NCBI GenBank assembly: GCA_016926595.1 | Contig: JAFGOG010000489.1 | Span: forward strand, 1 to 7,659 | From: Anaerolineae bacterium | GTDB taxonomy: Bacteria > Chloroflexota > Anaerolineae > JAAYZQ01 | DNA length: 7,659 bases | Direction of reading: 5' to 3' | Shown: positions 1 to 6,067 of the stretch, piece by piece | Layout of the letters: the number at the start of each line of letters is the position of its first letter | Position numbering within the stretch: position 1 is the stretch's first letter | Position numbers and translations under genes: made by a program | Notes under the pieces: generated by a model | What the model was told of the DNA's origin: nothing | Databases searched by the model: none | What the model saw: only the letters and a program-made list of their open reading frames with translations

Positions 1-120
1 CCACGCCGGCATTCTGTGCTTGGCCGTCATGGTGATGACGGCCAGCTGTGTCTTGTCGCCAAGCTCGGCGATAAAGAGCAGGGCAAAGGTGCTGAGAAAA
101 ACCTTCAATCCTTCAGACAT
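1..120 (-). CDS. GDT1/UPF0016 (TMEM165-like) cation transporter, N-terminal fragment
   Basis: Only the first 40 codons are present; the rest lies beyond the window's left edge. The translation begins MSEGLKVFLSTFALLFIAEL and continues with GDKTQLAVITMTAKH. A hydrophobic first helix leading into E-L-G-D-K-T-Q is the signature E-x-G-D-[KR]-[ST] of the UPF0016/GDT1 family. Characterised members export Mn2+ or exchange Ca2+/Mn2+ for protons across the membrane (known for the family: yeast Gdt1, human TMEM165, bacterial MneA/Mnx). Two consecutive in-frame ATG codons occur at 123-121 and 120-118; an AGGGAG site (127-132 on the minus strand) lies 3 and 6 bases upstream respectively, so the second ATG is preferred. 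It is downstream of an MBL-fold hydrolase and a ZIP transporter on the same strand, which fits a metal-homeostasis cluster. Family assignment is good; the ion is an inference. Confidence 0.85.
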   Translation of the reverse strand, partial: MSEGLKVFLSTFALLFIAELGDKTQLAVITMTAKHRMPAW

Positions 121-199
121 CATTGTCTCCCTGTAGTGTGATTACCCTGTAGCAGAATAGTGACGGGCATGGAAGCCCGCCCTGCCATTTTGAGAGGCT
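121..199 (-). promoter_or_regulatory. Leader of the GDT1-like gene with an 8-bp direct repeat
   Basis: This 79-bp gap precedes the GDT1-like gene. The word ccctgtag (plus strand) occurs at 129-136 and again at 145-152, so the start-to-start distance is 16 bp; the first copy overlaps the ribosome binding site AGGGAG. A small inverted repeat (cgggc 164-168, gcccg 175-179, 6-base loop) follows the MBL gene's stop codon but has no T-tract after it on the minus strand. No convincing -35/-10 pair was found. The repeat could be an operator or chance. A Mn2+-sensing yybP-ykoY riboswitch is often found ahead of this family, but the gap seems too short and I do not see one. Confidence 0.3.
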
Positions 200-889
200 T
201 CAACGCACCCACCAGCGGAACTGATAGCGGGCCGGATAGACCTGGTCGAGCTTGTCACCGGGAAACGGATCGCCGTGGCCGACATAGATAGTGCGCGGTT
301 TGAGCCCCCGGACCCGCTCACAGCTCTGCCGCCACGCCTGACGGTCAGATAGGTAGATCGGCTGGCTGGGCACGGTATAGTTGACGAACAGATCCCCGAC
401 CAAGATGTCGCCGTCGCCGGTGACGACGGCTAGCGACCCTGGCGCATGGCCGGGCATGGCGACAAGCTGAGCATCCAGGCCGTAGGACGATAGGCTGGCG
501 CCCTCGTCGAGCAGGAGGTCGGCCTGCAAGGGCGCAAAACGGGCCAGCGGCGAGAAAAGCAGGTAGATCCAACGAACGATGCTGCCCTGCAGCGTTTGAG
601 CGGGGGGCAGCGCATTGCGTCGCTTCTGGCTAAAGCCAGGGGCGATGGGATGGGCCACCACCGGTGCGCCGCACCAGGCTTTGATGGCAGGCGCCCCGCC
701 ATAGTGGTCCAGGTGGCCGTGCGTGATCAGGATCAGCCGCACCTGCTCGGGTGGAATGCCGGCGCTGGTCATCTTGTCGATGATCACTGGCGCGCTGCCG
801 GGTGGACCGGGATCGATCAGCATCACACCAGCGGTTCCCTGCAGCAGGTAGCAGTTTGTCCCTCGAACTGGAATCCGCTCGATCCGCAT
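200..889 (-). CDS. MBL-fold metallohydrolase
   Basis: This is a 229-residue, probably cytosolic hydrolase of the metallo-beta-lactamase fold with a binuclear metal centre. The full ligand set is visible: H57-G-H59-L-D61-H62 (the HxHxDH motif), H148 in MPGHAPGS, D166 in VGDLFVN and H205 in YVGHGDPF. The early strand ending in LIDPG (24-28) is also typical. The length suits glyoxalase II-like and general MBL hydrolases; the substrate cannot be told from motifs, and no fused rhodanese, flavodoxin or RNA-processing domain is present. The ATG at 889-887 is supported by AGGAG about 9 bases upstream. The gene lies 32 bp after the ZIP transporter gene on the same strand, so the two are probably co-transcribed. 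Family is near certain, function open. Confidence 0.92.
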   Translation of the reverse strand: MRIERIPVRGTNCYLLQGTAGVMLIDPGPPGSAPVIIDKMTSAGIPPEQVRLILITHGHLDHYGGAPAIKAWCGAPVVAHPIAPGFSQKRRNALPPAQTLQGSIVRWIYLLFSPLARFAPLQADLLLDEGASLSSYGLDAQLVAMPGHAPGSLAVVTGDGDILVGDLFVNYTVPSQPIYLSDRQAWRQSCERVRGLKPRTIYVGHGDPFPGDKLDQVYPARYQFRWWVR

Positions 890-921
890 TGCAGATTGCT
901 CCTAACGCAGTGTGTCGAACG

Positions 922-1737
922 CTAACCGAGAGCGACATCCAAGGTCATCATGACAGCAAAGCCAAGCATGGCGCCCACTGTAGAGATGTCCGAGTTCTTG
1001 GATAGCTGCGATTCGGGGATTAGCTCCTCGATGACAACATAGATCATGGCCCCCGCGGCAAAGGCCAAGGCGTAGGGCAGGATCGGCCTCATAAGGAGGA
1101 CCGCCGCTGCACCCACTACACCGGCTACCGGCTCCACCAAGCCCGACAACTGCCCATACCAGAAGCTCTTCAGCCGGGAGAAACCTTCCCGGCGTAGGGG
1201 GATCGACACGGCCGCGCCCTCGGGAAAGTTCTGAAGGCCGATGCCCAGCGCCAGGGCTACAGCGCCCGCCAGCGAAGAGGCTGGCAGTTGAGCGCTCAAG
1301 GCACCAAAGGCCACGCCAACGGCCAGCCCTTCGGGGATGTTATGCATGGTGATGGCCAGCACCAGAAGAACGCTGCGCTGCCAACTGGTGTGGATGCCCT
1401 CGGCCTGTTCCATTGACAACCCGGCGTGCAGGTGCGGCAGGACCCTGTCCACCCCATATAGAAACGCCCCACCCAGTAAAAAACCAACCGTGGCTGGAAG
1501 CCAGACCGGCAGGTCCGATTCGGCTGCCATTTCGATGGCTGGAGCCAGTAGCGACCAGAAGCTGGCGGCGATCATCACCCCGGCGGCAAAGCCCAGCATG
1601 CTGTCCAGGACGCGGCGGTCGATGCTCCTGAAGACGAAAACGGACGCAGAGCCCAAAGCGGTCAGGAACCAAGTAAAGCAAGTAGCTAGCAGGGCCTGGA
1701 CCGTTGGATTCAGACTGGCGAAATCTGCAACAGGCAT
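922..1737 (-). CDS. ZIP-family divalent metal transporter (GufA/BbZIP-like)
   Basis: This 271-residue integral membrane protein should import Zn2+ or related divalent cations (Fe2+, Mn2+) into the cytoplasm. About eight hydrophobic segments are visible, roughly residues 10-36, 44-70, 79-100, 121-145, 153-178, 190-214, 218-239 and 252-270. The metal path is marked by H132-N133-I-P-E136-G in the fourth segment, Q169-N170-F-P-E173-G in the fifth and E202 in the sixth. This H-N/Q-N pattern is that of the GufA subfamily rather than ZupT, which has histidine in both. A short loop with HLH (residues 101-103) between segments three and four may be a metal-sensing linker. The ATG at 1737-1735 has GGGGAG 7 bases upstream, and a TATAAT box lies further up. 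It is the first gene of the leftward cluster. Confidence 0.92.
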   Translation of the reverse strand: MPVADFASLNPTVQALLATCFTWFLTALGSASVFVFRSIDRRVLDSMLGFAAGVMIAASFWSLLAPAIEMAAESDLPVWLPATVGFLLGGAFLYGVDRVLPHLHAGLSMEQAEGIHTSWQRSVLLVLAITMHNIPEGLAVGVAFGALSAQLPASSLAGAVALALGIGLQNFPEGAAVSIPLRREGFSRLKSFWYGQLSGLVEPVAGVVGAAAVLLMRPILPYALAFAAGAMIYVVIEELIPESQLSKNSDISTVGAMLGFAVMMTLDVALG

Positions 1738-1769
1738 GGCTGCTCTCCCCTCGGCGATTGTTGCCGGGT

Positions 1770-1798
1770 ATTATACATGAGACTTGACAGGCTCCAAA
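1770..1798 (-). promoter_or_regulatory. Putative sigma70-type promoter for the leftward ZIP-MBL genes
   Basis: On the minus strand a perfect TATAAT lies at 1775-1770, preceded directly by TG. A weak -35 candidate, TTTGGA (1798-1793), sits at a 17-bp spacing. A start near 1763 would give a leader of about 26 bases containing the GGGGAG ribosome binding site. The -10 match is exact but the -35 matches consensus at only 3 of 6 positions, so confidence is moderate. No clear Zur-, Fur- or MntR-like palindrome was recognised next to it. Confidence 0.5.
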
Positions 1799-1825
1799 AA
1801 CCCCCAGCCCGTTGTCACTCGGCTT

Positions 1826-1854
1826 TTGCCATATTCGAACCAGTGTGGTAAAGT
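1826..1854 (+). promoter_or_regulatory. Putative extended -10 promoter for the radical SAM gene, possibly leaderless
   Basis: TTGCCA (1826-1831; 5 of 6 to TTGACA) is separated by exactly 17 bp from TAAAGT (1849-1854; 4 of 6 to TATAAT), with an upstream TGG giving an extended -10. The expected start falls about 7 bases after the box, at or next to the ATG at 1861, so the mRNA would have almost no leader. This fits the absence of a clear Shine-Dalgarno sequence before that ATG. The same TTGCCA-17-(TGG)TA architecture recurs at 2962-2990. Confidence 0.45.
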
Positions 1855-1860
1855 CTGGCC

Positions 1861-2940
1861 ATGTTGGAGCTTTTGCCCAGGCTGCCTCTTTATGAGAGTT
1901 TTTACCATCTCGGCTGGCCGTACATGCTGCCGTTCAGCATTGTCGTCAGTGTCAGTTACCGCTGCAACAGCAGGTGCCAGACGTGCAACGTCTGGCAGCG
2001 CAGCAGTGAGGAGATGACAGCCGCCGAATGGCGCCAAGTCTTCGCCCACCTCGGCCGGGCGCCTTTTTACCTGACCTTCACCGGCGGCGAGCCTTTTCTG
2101 CGGGCCGATCTGCCTGAACTGGTCGCCGCCAGCGCCGAGCTGTGCCGGCCAAGCGTCATCACCATCCCCACAAATGGGCTGTTGACCGGGCGGATCGTCG
2201 ACTATACCGGGCAAATTTGCACTGCCGCGCCCTGGTCGCAGATCGGCCTCAACCTGTCGCTCGACGGGATTGGGCCGGAGCACGATGAGATCCGGGGCAT
2301 CCCCGGCAATTGGCGGCGGGCGATGGAGACGTGGCGGGGGCTCAAGGAACTGCAGGCCGCGCACAAGAACCTGGTGCTGAGCGTCCATACCGTTATCTCC
2401 CGCTTGAACGTGGGGCGCATACGCGACATTGTCGAAGGGTTGGCGTCCCTGGAGCCCGATTCCTACATCACCGAAGTGGCAGAAGAGCGGGTAGAGCTGG
2501 GGACGGTGGGCTGCCGGATCACACCCACCGCCGAGGAATATGCCCCCATCGCTGACTATCTCTCGACTCGGGCCGGGGCGGTGCCGGCAAAAGGGCTGGC
2601 CCGCTTTACCCAGGCCTTTCGCGCCCAGTACTACCAGCTTGCCAAGCGGATTCTGCAAGAGCACAGGCAGGTCATCCCCTGCCAGGCCGGCTGGGCCAGC
2701 GGTCACATCGCCCCAGACGGCGATGTGTGGACCTGCTGTGTCCGGGCCGAGCCCGTTGGCAATCTTCGCCAGGCCGGTTACGACCTGCGGCCCATCTGGT
2801 TCGAGCAGGCTGGCGACATCCGCCGGCTGCGGGCAAGCATTGCGGGCCGCGAGTGCGCCTGCCCTATGGCCAATGCCAGTTACGCCAACATGCTCCTCCA
2901 TCCACCTACCGTCGTGCGGGTCGCAGGGCAGATCTGGTGA
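1861..2940 (+). CDS. Radical SAM protein with C-terminal twitch/SPASM-like cysteine cluster
   Basis: This 359-residue enzyme belongs to the radical S-adenosylmethionine superfamily: a [4Fe-4S] cluster cleaves SAM to start radical chemistry. Cluster ligands are C35-x3-C39-x2-C42, followed by N-V-W as in PqqE/MoaA/NirJ-like enzymes; the SAM-contacting GGEP lies at 75-78, and IPTNG, NLSLDG and SVHTVIS segments mark later barrel strands. The C-terminal part has C274, then a Gx4PDG-type turn, C292-C293 and C332-x-C334, which suggests at least one auxiliary Fe-S cluster of the twitch/SPASM kind. The substrate is unknown; no small precursor peptide gene was seen beside it, which weakens a RiPP-maturase reading. 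The ATG at 1861 lacks a clear ribosome site, but a promoter just upstream would make a leaderless message. It stands divergent from the ZIP gene, and the next gene has its own promoter. Confidence 0.88.
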   Translation: MLELLPRLPLYESFYHLGWPYMLPFSIVVSVSYRCNSRCQTCNVWQRSSEEMTAAEWRQVFAHLGRAPFYLTFTGGEPFLRADLPELVAASAELCRPSVITIPTNGLLTGRIVDYTGQICTAAPWSQIGLNLSLDGIGPEHDEIRGIPGNWRRAMETWRGLKELQAAHKNLVLSVHTVISRLNVGRIRDIVEGLASLEPDSYITEVAEERVELGTVGCRITPTAEEYAPIADYLSTRAGAVPAKGLARFTQAFRAQYYQLAKRILQEHRQVIPCQAGWASGHIAPDGDVWTCCVRAEPVGNLRQAGYDLRPIWFEQAGDIRRLRASIAGRECACPMANASYANMLLHPPTVVRVAGQIW

Positions 2941-2961
2941 TTGCCCGTTCCTGTCAGGCAT

Positions 2962-2990
2962 TTGCCAAGCCCGCCAAACAATGGTATGAT
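2962..2990 (+). promoter_or_regulatory. Strong sigma70-type promoter ahead of the CrtC-like/BMC gene run
   Basis: TTGCCA (2962-2967; 5 of 6 to TTGACA) and TATGAT (2985-2990; 5 of 6 to TATAAT) are separated by exactly 17 bp, with TGG directly before the -10 box (extended -10). A start near 2997 gives a leader of about 23 bases holding the GGAG ribosome site at 3010-3013. Since the next five genes follow with gaps of 8 to 19 bases, this is the likely promoter of the whole run into the BMC genes. Confidence 0.7.
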
Positions 2991-3019
2991 ATCGTCAGAG
3001 GTGGGCAGCGGAGTAGTGT

Positions 3020-4138
3020 ATGGTCCGCAGACTGATCCTGGTATTCCTGACGCTGTTGCTGATACTGGCCGCCGGACTGATGACGGCCCTTTTCATTTTC
3101 CGCCATCCCACCCCGACTGAGTTCGAGCGGGCAACTGCCAGCCAGCCTGTCAGCTTGCCGCGCGACGAAGCGGCGCACTTTAACGTAACAACTGAATGGT
3201 GGTACTATACCGGCTTTATGACCGGTGCGGATGGCAAGTGCTACGGGTTCGAGCTCGTATTCTTCAAAGGGTTCGTGCCGCCGCAAGCCAAGATAGCGAA
3301 CGTCCTGCCGATCAACTGGGTCAGCAACCCGGTGTACGCGGCTCACTTTGCCATCAGCGATCTGGCAGCCGGCGACCATACCTTCTTTGAGCAGTCCAAC
3401 TTTCCGCAGTTCTGGAGCGCAAGCGCCAGGCAAGATCGGCACGCGGTGTGGAACGGCAAGTGGGGCACATGGGGTAGCGACGGGAAGCATTATCTGCAAG
3501 CGGCCGCCGGAAACTATGCCTTGTGGCTCAACCTGGATGCGGCCAAACCGGTCGTGCTGCATGGCCCGGGAGGCGCCGGCATTGTAGAGATGGGCCAGGC
3601 TGGCGCGTCATACTACTATTCCTACACCGACCTGCGAGGTGCGGGCCTGCTGACCATAGACGGGTTTCAGCAGACTGTAAATGCCACCGCCTGGATGGAC
3701 CATCAGTGGGGTAGCTGGGAGAACCATGAAGGCTTTGCCGGATGGGACTGGTTTAGCTTGCGGTTGGACGACGGCAGCCGGGCGATGTTGTTCAACTTCC
3801 GGGACCAGGACGGTCAGATTCAGCCCCAATCAAGTGGCACCTGGATCCACCCGGATGGGACAACCCACCACCTGCAAGCCGTCGATTTCGACGTACAGGT
3901 ACTCGCACAGTGGACCAGCGCCGAGACCGGTGCGACCTATCCGGTCAAATGGGCCGTGGCCGTGCCCGATTTCGGCCTGCGAGCAACCGTAGAGGCGACC
4001 TTTCCTGAACAGGAGATGGTCGTGCAGTTCACGCCCCTTTATTGGGAAGGAAGCGTGTCGGTGACTGGGACGACCAACGGCAGCGGGTTCGTCGAGATGA
4101 CCGGCTACGGGTCGGGACTCGGGCATTATAGCCGATAG
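3020..4138 (+). CDS. CrtC/AttH lipocalin-like domain protein, membrane-anchored
   Basis: This 372-residue protein resembles the carotenoid 1,2-hydratase (CrtC)/AttH family, a tandem lipocalin-like beta fold. Visible marks are E59-W-W-Y-Y-T-G, the GFELVFFK strand (around 76-83), W225-M-D-H-Q-W-G-S-W and G241-W-D-W-F-S-L-R-L-D-D-G. An N-terminal hydrophobic stretch (about 4-27) after two arginines is a signal anchor or uncleaved signal peptide; no lipobox cysteine is seen, so the bulk probably faces outside the cytoplasm. CrtC hydrates carotenoids such as neurosporene and lycopene, but many members of this wide family have unknown lipid-like substrates, and no carotenoid gene is nearby. The ATG has CGGAG 6 bases upstream. 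Its stop lies 8 bases before the PduS-like gene, so it appears to be in the same transcript as the BMC genes, an unexpected pairing. Confidence 0.82.
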   Translation: MVRRLILVFLTLLLILAAGLMTALFIFRHPTPTEFERATASQPVSLPRDEAAHFNVTTEWWYYTGFMTGADGKCYGFELVFFKGFVPPQAKIANVLPINWVSNPVYAAHFAISDLAAGDHTFFEQSNFPQFWSASARQDRHAVWNGKWGTWGSDGKHYLQAAAGNYALWLNLDAAKPVVLHGPGGAGIVEMGQAGASYYYSYTDLRGAGLLTIDGFQQTVNATAWMDHQWGSWENHEGFAGWDWFSLRLDDGSRAMLFNFRDQDGQIQPQSSGTWIHPDGTTHHLQAVDFDVQVLAQWTSAETGATYPVKWAVAVPDFGLRATVEATFPEQEMVVQFTPLYWEGSVSVTGTTNGSGFVEMTGYGSGLGHYSR

Positions 4139-4146
4139 GCCAGCGG

Positions 4147-5532
4147 ATGGGTCAAAATCTCATCGACGCAGTCAAGGCAGCCGGAGTGATCGGCGCAGGA
4201 GGGGCGGGTTTCCCCACCCACGTCAAGCTTGCCGCCCGGGTGGATACCGTCATCGCCAATGGCGCTGAATGCGATCCGCTGTTGCAGTGCGATCAGCGGT
4301 TGATGGAACGCCACGCCCTCAAGCTGGTGCGCGGACTGCAATTGGCCATGGCAGCCACCGGCGCGGAGCACGGCATCGTGGCCTTGAAAAAAGAATACAG
4401 TGAAGCCATAGCCGCTCTGCAGCGGGCCGTATCTTCGGCCCTCAAGGCCTCTGGCAGCCAGCCAGACTTGAGATTGCACCTGCTAGACAGCCGCTACCCT
4501 GCCGGCGATGAGTTTGTCTTGGTCTACGAGACGACGGGCCGGGTGGTGCCAGAAGCTGGGCTGCCGCTGCACGTCGGCTGTCTGGTTCAGAACGTGCAGA
4601 CGTTGTTCAACATCAATCGGGCCGCCGAAGGTCGCCCGGTGACCCACCGCCTGCTGACCGTGGCCGGAGCTGTGGCGCGGCCGGTCACGCTGTGGGTCCC
4701 CGTGGGCACGCCTATCCGCGATGTGCTGGCTTGGGCTGGTGGGATTCGGCCTGCCAATTGGTCACAGCGCACCGGGCAAGATTACGCCGTCGTAGCAGGC
4801 GGGCCGATGATGGGCCAGGTGCCTGAGGATCTTGACCAGCCCGTAACCAAGATGACCAGCGGGTTGTTGGTGTTGCCGCGCGACAACGCTGTCGTCCGCT
4901 ACCTGACCCGCTCGCGTAGATCGTGGGTCAGGCGAGGGATCTCGACCTGCGATCAGTGCCGGGACTGCACCGATCTGTGCCCTCGATACCTGCTGGGCCA
5001 TGACCTCAAGCCGCACGAGGTGATGCGGGCCATCAACTATGGGCTGGAACGACCGGCTGACAAGGTGACGGCAGCCATCCTGTGTTGCGAATGCCGGCTA
5101 TGTGAGGCCTATGCCTGCCCGCTGGAGCTGTCGCCGATGTCCTATTATGTCGCCATCAAAGAACAGCTCAGAGCGCAGGGTTGGAGGCCTGAAAGGCGGC
5201 AGGGTAATGACAACCCGGAACCCCATCCGATGCGTGATTGCCGGCTGGTGCCGACCCACCGGCTGATCGCCCGCTTGGGGTTGACGGAATGGGAAGATCA
5301 GGTTTGCCCATTGGATGAGACAGACTATTGCCCAGCGCGTGTGACGATACCGCTGCGCCACCCGCGTGGCATCGGCGTGCCCGCCGTGGCGGCTGTGGCT
5401 GTGGGCCAGAAGGTGGCAGTTGGCGCCCCGATCGCCCATGTCCCAGAGGGGAAACTGGGAGCGAACGTGCATGCCTCGATCGCCGGTCAGGTGTCACAGG
5501 TCGCTGAGGCGGCCATCGAGATAGTGTCTTGA
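4147..5532 (+). CDS. pduS: PduS-like BMC-associated flavin/iron-sulfur electron-transfer protein (RnfC/SLBB family)
   Basis: This 461-residue soluble protein is close to the usual PduS length. PduS moves electrons from NADH through flavin and two [4Fe-4S] clusters, in Salmonella and Citrobacter for cobalamin reduction. In order: a glycine-rich nucleotide/FMN motif GAGGAGFPTHVK (16-27) as in RnfC and NuoF; the Rossmann-like first domain with NGAECDP; an SLBB domain (about 165-215); the first cluster motif C268-x2-C271-x2-C274-x3-C278-P; a second, C313-x2-C316-x2-C319-x4-C324-P, with one extra residue in the last gap; and a C-terminal barrel-sandwich (biotinyl/lipoyl-like) segment (about 405-460). 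RnfC is an alternative, but no rnf membrane subunits follow and a PduT-like gene lies downstream. The start agrees with the family N-terminus although the ribosome site is weak. Whether cobalamin is the acceptor here is unknown. Confidence 0.88.
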   Translation: MGQNLIDAVKAAGVIGAGGAGFPTHVKLAARVDTVIANGAECDPLLQCDQRLMERHALKLVRGLQLAMAATGAEHGIVALKKEYSEAIAALQRAVSSALKASGSQPDLRLHLLDSRYPAGDEFVLVYETTGRVVPEAGLPLHVGCLVQNVQTLFNINRAAEGRPVTHRLLTVAGAVARPVTLWVPVGTPIRDVLAWAGGIRPANWSQRTGQDYAVVAGGPMMGQVPEDLDQPVTKMTSGLLVLPRDNAVVRYLTRSRRSWVRRGISTCDQCRDCTDLCPRYLLGHDLKPHEVMRAINYGLERPADKVTAAILCCECRLCEAYACPLELSPMSYYVAIKEQLRAQGWRPERRQGNDNPEPHPMRDCRLVPTHRLIARLGLTEWEDQVCPLDETDYCPARVTIPLRHPRGIGVPAVAAVAVGQKVAVGAPIAHVPEGKLGANVHASIAGQVSQVAEAAIEIVS

Positions 5533-5551
5533 ACAAGGCGGGGTAACTAAA

Positions 5552-6058
5552 ATGAGCAGCGTCCAATTTGGTCGAGTAGCCCAGGCCGATTTCTTTACCA
5601 CGACCCATCGGATATCGGGCCAGGTGCATACCGGCCCCAAGCCGCTCAGCGATATGCTCAACGATAGATCTCTGTCGTACATGATGGCGGTCAACGTCTA
5701 CGTGTCGCGGTTGATAGAACCAGGCGAGATCGTCGCCCATGTGCCGGTAGCCTATCTGTCGAAGGAGAACCTGAGCTTTGTCATCGTGGCAGCGCGAGAG
5801 GCGCGGCAAGCCGAACGGACTCGGTTTTCGGCCCAGGAATACAGGGCCCTCGTCACCCTGCCGGCGTTCGAGATCACAGGCAAGTTTCTGGGGCCGCTGC
5901 GGGTTGACATGCAGGTCTTTTCACCGGCCGGTCTCGATCCGTTCATAATCTTAACCGATGCCACAGCCCAGATCGTGACTCTGCCGGAAGTGACATTCTG
6001 TGGAGAGGTACTCCTGTTCAACGGGGCGCGGCTGGAGAGCTTTGGCCTGAGTGAGTAG
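5552..6058 (+). CDS. Uncharacterised 168-residue protein with two copies of a small beta-type domain
   Basis: I do not recognise a characterised family. The protein has no signal peptide, membrane helix or cysteine pair and reads as mostly beta strand. The first half (about 17-80) has T-H-R-I-S-G-Q-V-H-T-G, then L32-S-D-M-L-N-D38, and hydrophobic strands ending in an LSFVIVAA-type strand. The second half (about 105-166) restarts with F-E-I-T-G-K, then strands around PFIILTDATAQIV and a closing GEVLLFNGARLESF. The matching [RE]-I-[ST]-G-[QK] openings and strand order suggest an internal duplication. The style recalls small proteins of the type annotated DUF6812 (tentative, from memory). The ATG has AAGGCGGGG upstream. 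It lies 19 bases after the PduS-like gene and 9 before the REC-MinD-like gene, so it may be the partner or cargo adaptor of that protein. Confidence 0.8.
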   Translation: MSSVQFGRVAQADFFTTTHRISGQVHTGPKPLSDMLNDRSLSYMMAVNVYVSRLIEPGEIVAHVPVAYLSKENLSFVIVAAREARQAERTRFSAQEYRALVTLPAFEITGKFLGPLRVDMQVFSPAGLDPFIILTDATAQIVTLPEVTFCGEVLLFNGARLESFGLSE

Positions 6059-6067
6059 AGTAGAAAG

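Noticed and set aside
162..181. Small hairpin after the MBL gene as a rho-independent terminator
   Set aside because: The perfect stem is only 5 bp and no T-tract follows on the minus strand.
121..199. yybP-ykoY manganese riboswitch ahead of the GDT1-like gene
   Set aside because: The gap is 79 bases and I could not see the conserved core; the GGGAG there is better explained as a ribosome site.
1784..1812. Plus-strand TTGACA at 1784-1789 as the -35 of a rightward promoter
   Set aside because: The sequence 17 bp downstream (gcccgt) bears no likeness to a -10 box, and no good alternative spacing exists.
1771..2961. 396-codon open frame on the minus strand opposite the radical SAM gene, longer than the gene itself
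   Set aside because: Its translation is proline/glycine-rich without recognisable motifs, while the plus-strand frame has the complete CxxxCxxC, GGEP and auxiliary cysteines. It is a GC-driven antisense shadow.
2954..3562. 202-codon minus-strand open frame opposite the CrtC-like gene
   Set aside because: It has no recognisable motif and covers the clear promoter and family motifs of the plus-strand gene.
4147..5532. Assignment of the PduS-like gene as RnfC of an Rnf complex
   Set aside because: The N-terminal glycine motif and two clusters are shared with RnfC, but no rnfD/G/E/A/B genes follow and a PduT-like gene does, so PduS is the better reading.
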